In this document: positions 14,218 to 26,000 of the stretch, piece after piece | Layout: each line of letters starts with the position of its first letter | Numbering within the stretch: the stretch's first letter is position 1 | Origin: Sitta carolinensis | Lineage: Eukaryota; Chordata; Aves; Passeriformes; Sittidae | NCBI GenBank assembly: GCA_032173965.1 | Contig: JAVUNC010000005.1 | Coordinates: 45,122,501-45,186,500, forward strand | Direction: 5' to 3' | DNA length: 64,000 nucleotides | The notes under the pieces: generated by a model | Database searches by the model: none | Seen by the model: the letters and a program-made list of their open reading frames with translations, nothing else | What the model was told of the DNA's origin: nothing | Position numbers and translations under genes: made by a program

Positions 14218-14311
14218 CTGTAGGAGGGTGAAGAGGGAGGCGTTTAAGCAACGAATAACCATCCACTGGATAATAGCGGTAGTCCTGGGCTGAGAGGTGG
14301 CATTGCCACAT
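14111..14311 (-). CDS. ANKS1B: ANKS1B short isoform: alternative first coding exon, read through into SAM1 exon
   Basis: The ATG at 14311-14309 opens a frame beginning MWQCHLSAQDYRYYP, the N-terminus of the short ANKS1B/AIDA-1 isoform (lacking ankyrin repeats) as I recall it from mammals. The frame continues without a splice through the acceptor at 14218 into the 107-nt exon, giving 67 codons to the shared donor. The two isoforms share the frame and differ at the junction residue: Gly in the short form (ACA GGA), Arg in the long form. The bases encoding RLPLHPPT are therefore also the pyrimidine tract and AG of the long isoform's acceptor. The start has A at -3. As I recall, the mammalian form starts with two Met codons; here the codon before the ATG is ACG, so only one remains. 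The transcript start is not defined. Confidence 0.85.
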
Positions 14312-14800
14312 CGTGTTCCTGGAAAAGTTGGTATCAAACGAGCCCGCCAGCTTGACAGATTAATGTTTTCAGCAAACAGAAAAGTCAGAAGCAGAACATA
14401 GTTTTCAGGGCAGCATATAACGTAAGATCTGATCGCAGCTCTACATTTCTTGGTTATTAATCTTTACTACAGACCAGTACGTCATACAGTAGGGAGGAAA
14501 AAAAAAAAAAGCATATCAAGCTGTCAGCTAAGCTGTTCTCCGTTATATGTGATTGTTGGAATACTCCACAATGAGCAATGCACTGCCAGCAGCAAGAATT
14601 CTTTTTATCAAGTACTCCTACACTCATCAGTATGCAGCTCCATGCTTCTTGCTCCCCCTCGCTCGCTCCCCTTCATTACCCAGCCTAGGCTACACCTCGC
14701 ATTTTCAATAATAGCCATCAGATAAGGCAGATTTTTTTTTTGTCTGCAAGCTGTAAGCCTGCTGCTGCTGCTTCCTCCTACACACCCATCCAAGCGTCAA
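14312..14800 (-). promoter_or_regulatory. ANKS1B: Probable 5'UTR and promoter of the short ANKS1B isoform
   Basis: An internal start codon with no acceptor-joined upstream exon requires a nearby transcription start, so 5'UTR and promoter should lie directly above 14311. I see a local rise in GC and CpG at 14640-14670 (minus strand GAGCGAGCGAGGGGG), and a CRE-like TGACGTA on the minus strand (14478-14485, plus strand TACGTCAT). There is a weak TATA-like TTATAT near 14413-14420 and a short CTG-type run at 14758-14770. A TTTCCAG at about 14324-14318 could serve as an acceptor for a separate non-coding first exon. None of these proves the start site. Confidence 0.4.
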
Positions 14801-17800
14801 TCTTGAATGATGAGAGCAGTCAAAACAAATGCAGAAAATAGCAAGATTCAAAAGCAACCTAGAGCACTTAAATCCGAATAGAATCTTCATACCAGTTATG
14901 CTTTACATATCTATTTGTTGTAGATTTTTACATTTCACAAGACAATAAGAAACACAATATTTAAATCATAGCCTATGGCATGGTTTTCTATGCCTTCCCC
15001 TTTCCCCCTTTAATGTAGGATAGGTAGTGGTCTGCATCTCTGCTTATATAATAGCAAAACCCTTTAATGAATCAATAATGAATACATTTCACAGTTTCTC
15101 TCGTGTAGTACAGCAAAAGACATAAAAGGCACAACAATTTTAGTCAAAGTAATTAGATTATCTGCATGATTTTTTCAACTGTAAAATATTATAAGACAAG
15201 AAAACCTTCATGACGACATATAATAATTAAAATTGAAAAGGTCACCATTTCAATTGAATAATTAAAAGAATAAAATTGTAAGTTTATATCCTTTCTTACA
15301 AAAATGTGAATGATAGCAAGTAGACATATAAGATTTGCATGATTTCTGAGAGGATTTAAATTTTATCAACTATAACTGGAAAGAAAAAAGATTATGAATT
15401 TTAAATGAGCGGAAAATTCATTTTCTGCATAAGAAACCAAATAACTCATGATGTACTTTCTGTCTACATTCCATCTTTGAGACAGTTTCTCTCGAGATGG
15501 AAATATTCTTTCCCTTTATTCTGAAAGGAATGTCTACTAAACTTTTGTTTTTCATCCCATATGAAAGGACTTAGCAAAAAAAGGCAGAAAATATGTATAT
15601 TCGGGGTACAGTTCTAGAAGGAATACTGTCAGTGGTGCTTCATTTATTGAGCACATTAATTACTTTTTTGTTTTTCTTATCCATTGTGAATCTTGAGCAA
15701 AGACCACCTCTAAGGAGGAATTTAATTCCAGGCATAAGGAAATTATAGATATTTGTCAAGGGGATAATATGGGACGGTGGCAGATAATTGTTTCATAGAA
15801 ATCCAAACCAACAGTCTGACCAAGACGTTATAATACAGTGTCTCTTCTAGTGCCATACAGAAGGTCCCTGAGCAGTTGCAGAACAGATTCTAAATATATA
15901 GAATTAACAATATTTTAAGAGTTTCAACTCCAATCTGACTAGTCCTTGGGCTAAACCTGGATGACCTTTCCCTCTGATATGGCTGCCTGGATTTGTGAAA
16001 CATCCCAGTCAAACTGAAGTCCAAAATAATTTTGTAGGATAATTTTAGTCGAGCATAGAAGATCTTTCATAAAGTTAGAAAGCTGCCTATTCTCTTATGA
16101 GATCTTCTGTTATTCCAGGTATTCTTACTGACTTGATAAATTTACTACACAAAGTATGAAAGGTTCATTATGTCTCAGAATACTGAACATTCACCAGGCA
16201 CTGGCAAATCTGCAGTTGTCAAAGAAACTTTTAGGAGTTTTCTAATTGTTCAATGTACTTCAAATAAATGAATGGATGATTAATTTCTTCTCAGAGAAAG
16301 TAGCTTTGTCAAACTGATAGGAAATCTAGGTCTCAGGGAGAGAAAAAACGTCTGCAAATCATTCCTATTTTGAAAAATGTTCTCTACTATAAATCAATTT
16401 CTTTGAATATAGACAGATCATAATCCCTTCAGGATTGTACCCAAGTGTGAACTAGGGTAGGCTACGCTGAGTTGAAATATAGGAGACTTCTCCAAGTAGG
16501 CAAATTCAAAAGGCTGAGCAACACCTTCAGAGGACAAACTGAAAACAAAGATACCTTAAAGAGGATTTCTATCCTTTCTGAATTTTATTTAGTTGGCTGA
16601 GAATTAAAAAACTTCTTTAAAAAAGATTCCTGATTCTGTCTTCCCCTTTCCCCTGTAAGCAGAAAAATTCATACCAGAAAGAGATCTAGTGAAGTATAAT
16701 CCCTTTGAATGGATTATGCATGACTGGCTTCTGTATTTCCTATAAATGTAGAGAAACAAACGTCTCTGCATTGTGTTTCCCAATGCCAAAAAACTGCTGC
16801 CCACAAAAAGGCACACACAATAATCAATATACTAGTTTCATGGTCAAACTGCTTCTTTCTTACCTTACTATAAACAGCATGGAAGCTATGCTGCCAGTGA
16901 TGAGGAGCGCTTGGCTCAATGCCTAGCAACAGTGTAGGCAAAATTCAGTTGCTGAGTGGCTCCCCAGACACATTTCCTCATGTAGCTGTTGGTACTGTGT
17001 CTAACTGTCTCCATGGCTCCAGCCCTGGATGATTACAGTGCTGCTGGTCCCACTGTGCACTCTCTCCAACTCTGTCCTTTGCCAGTATAACTACACTGAT
17101 GTCTGAAGCCATCAACACAACATAAGGTTGCTCAGCAAGGGGAAAGAAAGTGAGGAGAAACAGTCAGCTTGCTGCCTAGTGCTCACCCCTGACTATTGTC
17201 TCATTGCTAAAGTATCCTGTTATCTGCAAGACTTTGCTTCCCTCCTGCTTCCACCAAAGGCTGTAGCAAGGCAAAGGCAGGCACAGAACAGAGCCAGGAC
17301 TGTTTGGAACAGGGAACTTGCAGCTCTTTAAGATCTCCATATCTTTAGCCAGTTTAGGTGTTTTACCTCAGGGAGGCTGCTTGGCCAGTTTTTCTGAGCC
17401 AGTGTAATGGGAACCTGGAGCAGATGCTCCTGCTTTGAGACTAAAACGCCGCCTCTTGATTTTTTTAAGTCTCTGACTCAGTGCCAGCCCCACCAGTGTG
17501 CTGCTGCAGGCAGTGCCTACACTTTGCCTATGCCTAGAGCTGGTGCTGACATTGAAAACACCATGAGGACTGTGTGAGATGGTCTCACCTCAACATATTT
17601 ACACACTGCCGTGCTTTCCTGTGATTTCAAAGGACATAAATTACATGATAATCCTTCTGTGATACCACGATCAAAAAAGATGTACCCATTCCTACACGGG
17701 AAAGCTGACACTTAAGTCTCTTACAGAGATAGCAGTACTTGGCTCTTTCTTCTCCAAGGCAACAGAAGAAGCACACAAAGTGATGTCTGCAAAAAAGATG

Positions 17801-18315
17801 CCATCTGGTATGCTATACGATAATTTCTACAAGACATCTTGTTCCCAATGGGATTTAGAATATGTTTATTGTGGGGTTTGGAATTGACTGAATCTGTGAT
17901 ATCAGAGGGCACATGATTTTAAACATGTTGTAAGGCAGATCTTCTCTAAGTGCTAAGTAATTTAAGGGCCTCTCGATTTTATTTTTTTATACTGTTAACA
18001 ATATGATTTTTTTCTTGATTTTTCTTTGTTTTTTGACTGAGAAGAAAAAACTGCTGTGATTACTTGTAGAGGAGGTGTTTCCCCAGGCATTATGAACAGA
18101 CTATCTTAAACAATTCCTTTTTGATACATAAATACCTGTTAAACATCGCTGAACACTTCTGGTGTTAAGGAATCAAAAAGGGGAGGATTTTAGTAGTGAC
18201 TAGTAGCAACCAAAAAAATTCTGAGTAGAGAATATGAAAGAATGAATCATTTAGGTAAGCTGGCAGGTAAGTTTAGCAAAGCTGGAGAAGAAATTGATGC
18301 CAGAGTAAGAACTGA

Positions 18316-18319
<4 letters not shown>

Positions 18320-18370
<51 letters not shown>
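18320..18370. repeat. T(51) homopolymer
   Basis: Fifty-one uninterrupted T on the plus strand, flanked by GAAAAC and AATTAAAG. On the minus strand this would look like a poly(A) tail ending a sequence ...AAGCTTTAATT, but I see no target-site duplication and no recognisable retrocopy next to it. Its purity suggests a young or very unstable tract, or a length artefact of assembly. Confidence 0.9.
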
Positions 18371-18374
<4 letters not shown>

Positions 18375-19546
18375 AAAGCTTCCAGCTTTGTATAAAGCTA
18401 AATGGGAGGGGTTTTTTTCTCTTTATGTTTATGATTTCAAGCAGATAAAGAAGTTACATGTCTACATTGTGATGGAACTTGTGCGACAGCAGTTAGCATA
18501 GCAGGGTGTTCTAGTGGATAAACTAACCTAACGCATGCATTCCTGAGGAGATAAGGATAGCTAGAAACGTGATGTTGTATGAGAAAAAACTATGCCAAAC
18601 ATCCAGCAGACCACTATAATTAAAGTCTATTATGGGAGAAGCATATTAGCTTCCAAGAAAGGTATGCAGGATTCTGGTTTACCTTATGCATTTCAGTTAT
18701 ATTATAAGGCAACTCCAAAGGCTTAGAGATTTTAAATTATATTTTCATAAAACTCTGAAAAAAAAATGGATGCCTTACATAAAATCTGTAACTTCTGTCA
18801 GCAGCCTGGCTCTTTGGATGATGATAACACTGCGGATGATAATATTTGGTGATGCTGAATATTTCTCTGAAAGTGCTTTTAGAGACATTTATCATGGCAT
18901 ATACAGAAACAAAACAAAATCAACAGGGACAGCTTGAATTTAAGTAACACTATCTAGTATCTATGATCTAAAGGTTACATTTCATTGCTTATGTGTGGCT
19001 CAGAACTCACAAAAATACCTCTCAGATCACAGCTAATCAAGCTAATGGAAAAACACTCAGTGACTAGGAAAAATCATCCTCGCAGTTATTTTCTGATTTT
19101 TATACCAATACTGATTATAACTCTACATTACCACTGTGAAAGTGTTGTATCTTTAATAGCTATAACCTCAAAGTCAACAAGGAAAATTCATTTTCCTTGA
19201 CAGATGATTTGTCAGCAGTGACCTGTACTTTGTGAACCACACTGGCCCTTCTACGAGTTTGAATTTCTGACAGTTGATGTATTATTTACCCAGAAAGAGC
19301 TCAGTCAAAGCACTCCACTATATCATGAAACATACATTTATCATAGACACTTCAAAGTTAGAATATTTTTCATGTTCAGTTGATTGCTTTGACAACTTTA
19401 ATTTAGCCTCCTTCAGAACGCATGCTGTTCAGTCAATGAGGAGCAGATCTTATTGAAAAAGTAAAATACCTGTTTTCTAGAGCAAAGCCATTGGACTAGG
19501 ACTCGTTTCTATTCAAGAATATCATTACCATAATGCAGAGAAATTA

Positions 19547-19568
19547 TCTGTCTGTCTATCTATCTATC
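19547..19568. repeat. (TCTG)n(TCTA)n tetranucleotide microsatellite
   Basis: Two TCTG units followed by three TCTA units and a partial one, a short compound tetranucleotide repeat. Confidence 0.8.
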
Positions 19569-19814
19569 GTATTTGGTAACATATATTACCATGCAGCAAG
19601 ACTGCTTGAGATACAGTTAGTCCTTCCAGACTTTGAGTTTCTATTTTAAATTAATAGATTTGGGGATATTTTTTTCTAAAGACACTGGAATAATCAAATA
19701 TATATATTATATAGCATTTCAAGATGCATGACTTCAGTCAGATGTATATCCTTGGTTTACAAAACAGAAATACAAGATACAGCCTACTGAATCACAAGGA
19801 ATTAGTTAAGAACA

Positions 19815-20030
19815 GATGGATGCTTTACTGCAAGACCACAGGATCAGCTGCATTGGATCAGAGCACAGCTTCATCTAGCTCATCTGGCTTCATCATTCCT
19901 CAGCTTCAATCACAGTGTCTGCTATTAGATGACTACAGAAGAGCATAAGAATAAGATGGACATCCAGCAATCCTTTCCTAGCATTTTCCCAATTTCCAGC
20001 AAATTGCAGCTAAATGTCTTCCTGAAAGTG
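19815..20030 (+). mobile_element. Degenerate old amniote interspersed repeat
   Basis: The order of blocks GGATCAGA, TCATCTAGCTC, CAGAAGAGCATAAGAA, AATCCTTTCC, TTTCCAGCAAATTGCAGCT and CTTCCTGA follows an old repeat of reptile and bird genomes. That family, as I remember it, has ATCAGACCA...CCATCTAGCCC...CAGAAGAAGGCATAAGAAC...GATCCTTTCC...CCAGCTTCCAGCA...CTTCCTGA. I cannot recall its database name or class with certainty. The match is many short blocks in the right order with many substitutions, so this is a diverged copy. The borders are approximate. Confidence 0.45.
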
Positions 20031-23000
20031 TCTTTATGCATAATTGTCTTTCATGTATTTTTCTGTATTTTGGTGGTTGATGAAATATGGTCTAAGAAAG
20101 AGTCATCCTTATTCCAAGTTCAATATAAGTTAATAATATTTTCTGCAAAAAGGAGTTACTGTCTCAGAGCAATTTCTGTCCTTGTCTTGGGAAGTTTTAT
20201 GGGATAATAGTAACACTACACTCACCACCTATGAGTAATCATTTTCACTGCTTTCATCTAGTAAGGAAAAAAAACCCTTGAAAATTTACATGACACCATG
20301 ACCAATCAAAATATTTTACTTAATTCAGTAAAAATTTTAGACTACTGTTAAAAGCTAGTACACTGAGTGCATATATATAAAAATGTATACTACATAGTCT
20401 TGCTAAAAATACTAAGGAAGCTCAACCCTTTATCCTAAATTCCAAATTTATGTAATTTCAAATTTGAGCAAATCCTTTTACAGCTCTGTGCTAAGCAACA
20501 CCGGACTAGCAAACAAGTAAAACTAGGTAACAGAGAAATGGGTAACAGAGAACTATTTGAGGAAAGTGCTCAAAGAAATGATATCTGCAGAGAGATATCT
20601 CAAGAAGTTAAATACAGCTGTTAAATAAATGATTTCACAGATTCGGTAACTGCTTTGAGATCCTGTTAATAGCTGTGCAAATGAGAAGCATGTATTGGCA
20701 CATTTTTTAAAGTCTGAATCATGAAATTATACATGAAGATTAAAGATTTCTCCTGGGGTTATTTTACAAATCAGATTCAACCTGAGACAGTGTGGCACCT
20801 TTTTTTCTGTTTGCTTTTGCCTAGCTGGGTTCAGAGGCCCCCTTACCCCACAGTGCAACAGCTGTAAAGTGAACTTCTCCTTTGAACAGCTGATCAGGTG
20901 AATTCCCTTCTCTCCTTCCTATTCTTTCTAACTCCATTTTATAATACATTTTCCATGCTCCCTGTTTATCTCACTTCTTCTTATTCTCCTTGTAGATTAT
21001 GGTCATTTGCTCTTTCATCATTCTTCACCTCCAGTTACTACAATTTGTTGGTTTGTTTTGCATCAGTATTTTTACTTTTCTAATCTTTTTCTCCCACTTC
21101 CCCTTTCAAATCTCTTAAAACACTTAAAAAAAAATGTTCATTTAAAAATGAAATAACTTATCTGAGATTAAACTGCCCCGAGATTTCTTAAGAGTTAAGA
21201 CTAGGCTGGATTTGGTATTTCAGGTAATACTAACTTAAAACTTCATTGGTCAGTGGAGTGTGTAACCAGCACCTGCTTCTGCCCCACTGGGTGCAGACAA
21301 CTCCTTGCTTTCTAGGGAGCAACTATCTCTATCTGCTTCCTAACAAAAAGTCAGGTTCTCAATATCAACTTGCCTTATTACACACAAACTCTATAACCAC
21401 CCCTGCTAACACAGGCTCTGCAGCACTACAAGAAAACTGCAGCATCTTTCAATGAATAATAAAGACGTTACTTGAGTGGGTGGCATGCTGGCACAGCTCT
21501 GGCAACTCACTGGACTGTTTGCATATGGATGAGCTTATATAAACCCAGTTCATCCTGTCTGTGAGCTCCCTCATGCCAACAGCTCTATTCTCACTCTCCC
21601 ACCTCTGGAGCCTAGGGTCTTGTTTCAAGAATCTATGCTGATGCTTACAGAACTGCAAATATGTCTCATGGCATTGTACTTAGTCCTGCATGGCTTTTTG
21701 TTTCAGAAATTGGAATGATACAAACTTCAGACAAGTTTCATAAAATATACTCCAGGAAACACTCCTTACCTAGTTCATCTGTCAAGGCTAAAGGATCTCA
21801 GTTTGAGCTCAAGTGGTCCTTGCAGGTACAGGTTAGCTGAAAATGCACTCATCAGACAAGATTTTGTAATGATTATTTCCTACACTACAAAGCAGATCAG
21901 AACTTGATGTGGTTTAATAAGCAAACTCAACACCTATATGTAGTCTGACATTCTGATTTACAGCTGTTTAGCCACATTTCTTGCTACTTGTTTTAAAGAT
22001 TTTCATATACTTGGATTTTCTTCTTGAATAAATTTGAGAAGAATGGCTGGGCTCTATATAAATGCCATATTGATATGCAAATAGGGGGATTTGTGTACTG
22101 ACAAGATAATATATTCTTTAGAATCATGCTCTATGAAACACTTCAAATAGCATAGCAGAAAACAAAAGTAGTACAAAGTAACTGAGATAGGCCATATAAA
22201 TAGAAAACAGAAATAGAAAAGCAAACAGCAGAGTTTGTAAGAAATATTTATCTAAACTCATGCATGAAGTGCAAGTATTGTCAAGGAATAATAAACACAC
22301 TTTAGAAGTAGCTTCCAGAACTATTCACCACTTTAGACTAAATTCTATTTTTAGCATTTAATGGAAATTCATATTATCAATCAATAATTTTACCTCAGCC
22401 ATTTTCAGAATTGTAATAGTGCAATAACCTAAAACAAACGGCAGCAATGGATAACAGAAGAAAAACAGTTTTGTAAAATTCCTGGTATCATGAGTTACAT
22501 TTTAGGGGTGGTCAGCAGTGCATCACAAATAATTTTCGAAAGTTGTGAAGGCATGCCAGTGCAGTACTTTCCTGAATATAGGGAAATGAAACAAGAAAAT
22601 ACTGATCCTAGCATTACAGTCATGAACTCAGGTTAACAGTCTGGGTTAGAAAGTAAATGAATTCACTTTAATAAGTTCAATGTTCTGAATTACTTCATTT
22701 TCTGTAGGTGGAATGAAAACAAGAAACAATTTGGTGTGCTGTAAATTCTATCATAAGCCAAAGTTTTTTTCAACTAGCATGTGATATTCTTGTGATTACT
22801 CGAAATGTGATTACTAGAAATATGAATCCAAAGATTCGTATCTGTTAAAATCCAAGGACTACTAGAAGGAGACGAGTGAATCAGCTGAACTTTCAAGAAA
22901 CTGTTATTAATACAGTTTTAGTTGACTTAAATCTCTATATTATTTACGAGAGAGAAACTTCATCATAGTCTCACTTGCCACAACATCTCCAACCCTAACA

Positions 23001-26000
23001 TATTCTTGAGAGTAACACTCCTATCATTTCATAGAAAAACCACCAGAGATACTGAACAAAGTTTTAGAAATTTGCCATTAGTAATCATGTATGAAAATAA
23101 CTAACTGATTACTAAAGCCAAATCTGTAAAAACTATTTTAGAATTAGGAATAGTCTGTTGCCTTTAAAGTATTTTCTGGCCACAGGCTGTGAAAGCCTCA
23201 TTTTTCATCAGATATTTTTAATTCCATTGATGTGCTGTTTCCTATTCTGCATACATTTTTTCAACCTGGCATTGAATTTGATTCTGCTTTAGAAATAAAC
23301 GCTGTTTAATTCTGTCAAATAAATTGAATAAAATATTAACATACATGTGTGTAAGTGTTGCAAGGTTCAGATTAGACAGCAAGGGAAAAGCTGAACCTAA
23401 ACATGTGATTTCTAAAACTTTCAAGTAATCTGATAATTCTTTTCACGTCATTTATCATGGCTTGGAAAAAATATGTCTTAACCTCTGGAATTACAGTAGG
23501 ATGATTATTAGAGCATTATAGAATGAGGACATCATTGGCTTGTTACTTTTTAGGCACACCAGCAAGAACTCCAGCATTAACTTTGTGAAATCCAGCCAAA
23601 CTCTTTTTGTGGAAACTCCCCCTACACCCTGGCGGTGAGTAGAGAAACAGGCAAGACCTCAGTTTTAATGGAAATAACTTTGAAAATGTTTTAATCCTTT
23701 TTTTTTTTTCCCCAAGTTCTGAAATCTGCAATCTTCCTTTGGTAGATCCTAGATCTCTTATCTAGGTGGGCAAAGCTCAGATATATTGTCAATCCCATGG
23801 TGGAAAAAGATACATTCTATACAGCTCAGTGACTTCAGACACCGACAGAGGAGAGAATCGACCAGGAAGAGCAGATTGCAGCATTAACATTATCCTCAAA
23901 AATGCTTTTAAATCCACTTGATCCATTTACTACTAATAGAACACAGGAGGTAATGTGAGCAATATTATTTTTAAACAACTTTAAATTCCAATTAATTTGA
24001 GATTTAGCATGATTTGGTTTTATCAGTGTGATTTTGTAAGGTTAGGCCATAGGCAGGTATATCCAAACTTTTAAAGTGAGAATAACTTTTATTCACTTAT
24101 TTTTAATTGTCTTCAGAGTAACATATACTGTTTTTCTAAGCACTGTCCCCAAACATGCTTAAACATCATACTATTGAACTCTCCATTTTACTATTATTTG
24201 TCAGTATTTCTGAGCTTCATGCTCAGAAGTCACCAAAAATCTGATTTTCTGAATCTTGCATTCTCTATGTTCATATAATTCTCTGCTCTGTCTCAAAACA
24301 AATAACAGAAGTGTATATAATATAGCTCTATATCATGACATATACATACATATCTTGTTTGTAACTCAATATCTCCCACTTCTTCTAAAAGGAAACTATA
24401 TAATGGAAGAATACTTTTAAAATACTGAAACAAGGCTTTAATAGCAGTGGTAAGTACACTATTTGAATTTCCATAGATTTGAGTAGCATTCAAACTGTAC
24501 ATAAATTTTTCATGTCTGTATTCACAAAGGCTTCTTTTTTTTAACCATATTTAACAACAGAATAGATGGATCAGCTATTAGTTTAAGAACAAAATAAAAG
24601 AAGAGATGGTAGGGATTCAGCATGTATTACTCCCTTTTCTGAGAATAAGTATTTCAAGAAAATAAAAAAAAAATTTAGATCTAACAAAATTTTTCAAAGA
24701 ATAATATATTGTTTGTATTCTGTGAGGGGGAAAAAAAAAAAAAGAGTTTGGTTGCTCAGAAAGCAGTACAGCAGATCAGACTGCTGATGGTTTTAATTTT
24801 GATTTTTTTAAAAGGAGAAAATATCCATAGTGAAATAAGGCCTTAATTTCCTATACTGTTTCAACAGCACATTACATCTGATGTGGGGAAATACTGCTGA
24901 AAAGTCACAGCATATTAAGTCAATCAAAGTTACCTGTCAATCCTGCAGTTAAAAGAGTTTGTAGAAGACTCCTTTGTTCAAGCAGTTCTGTTGCAGACCA
25001 GGTCTGACAGCCTAGAGTAGACTACACCAAAACTGACAAGAATTAAGCTATACATTTACTCTCTGATGATGTCAATATTTATGACATTATAGTTCCATTT
25101 CCCTAAGTTTCTTTGTTTGCTATCAATATTCTCTATTCCTTCTAGAAGCAATATGCCAGAAATCATCTATCCAAGTCTGTGAATATAATGACTGAATTGC
25201 TTTTCAACAGTTTTGGAAAAAGAAGCCTAATACTGAACATAAAATGCATGGGCAGAGATAAAAGGCAAAATGTTGATTACAGGCACTTATAGAGAGTGTG
25301 GAAATGTAAAAAGAAAATGTATCAGAGTTAAAGACTACTTTGGTTAATATGGTCCAATGACTTACATTTTAACTCTATTTTCTGTTTAGCTTGAGTCTTC
25401 CGCTGTAGTAGGCTGTTTCAAACAAAAATGGTGTATAAAGAACATAGGGCTGAATATTACATTTATGATGCTACAGGGTAAAATTGCTAATATAATCAGA
25501 ATACTTGAGTGTAAGAAAATAAAATAAATGCCTGCAGCTTTTTGCATCCAACTCCCATTGCATTTATTATAAAACATAGATAAAAGCTCTACAATTATCT
25601 TGCAGTTTTCCCAGTTTCTGTAAGGTTTGTTTTGGGATTCAATGAATCATTAAAACAAATGCATTTTTATCTCTTGTTTAGATTTTTCTGATGTTGAAGT
25701 AAAAAAAAAAAAATTAACCCAATTATATGTGATAACTTCTGTAGAATTTATATGACCTTTAGGCAAGTTCAGTGACATGCAATACATTAGGAGTATCATG
25801 TTCTCAGTAAATAAATGCTAAAAATATTTCTTCCTCATATTTTATAGCTATATGCCTTCTGTTCTCCACTGTTTTATAAGCTACATGATTGCATACATTT
25901 AAATTGCCATTCAAATAATTTGAAATGAAGATATTATTAATAGAAATAGGAAGATTGGTATGAATAATGCAGGGGCAGAAATACATATGTGAAAGCACCA

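Noticed and set aside
14107..14337. Second open frame overlapping the short-isoform start, considered as an upstream ORF
   Set aside because: Its first codon is TTG and not ATG, and it is a frame shadow of the SAM exon.
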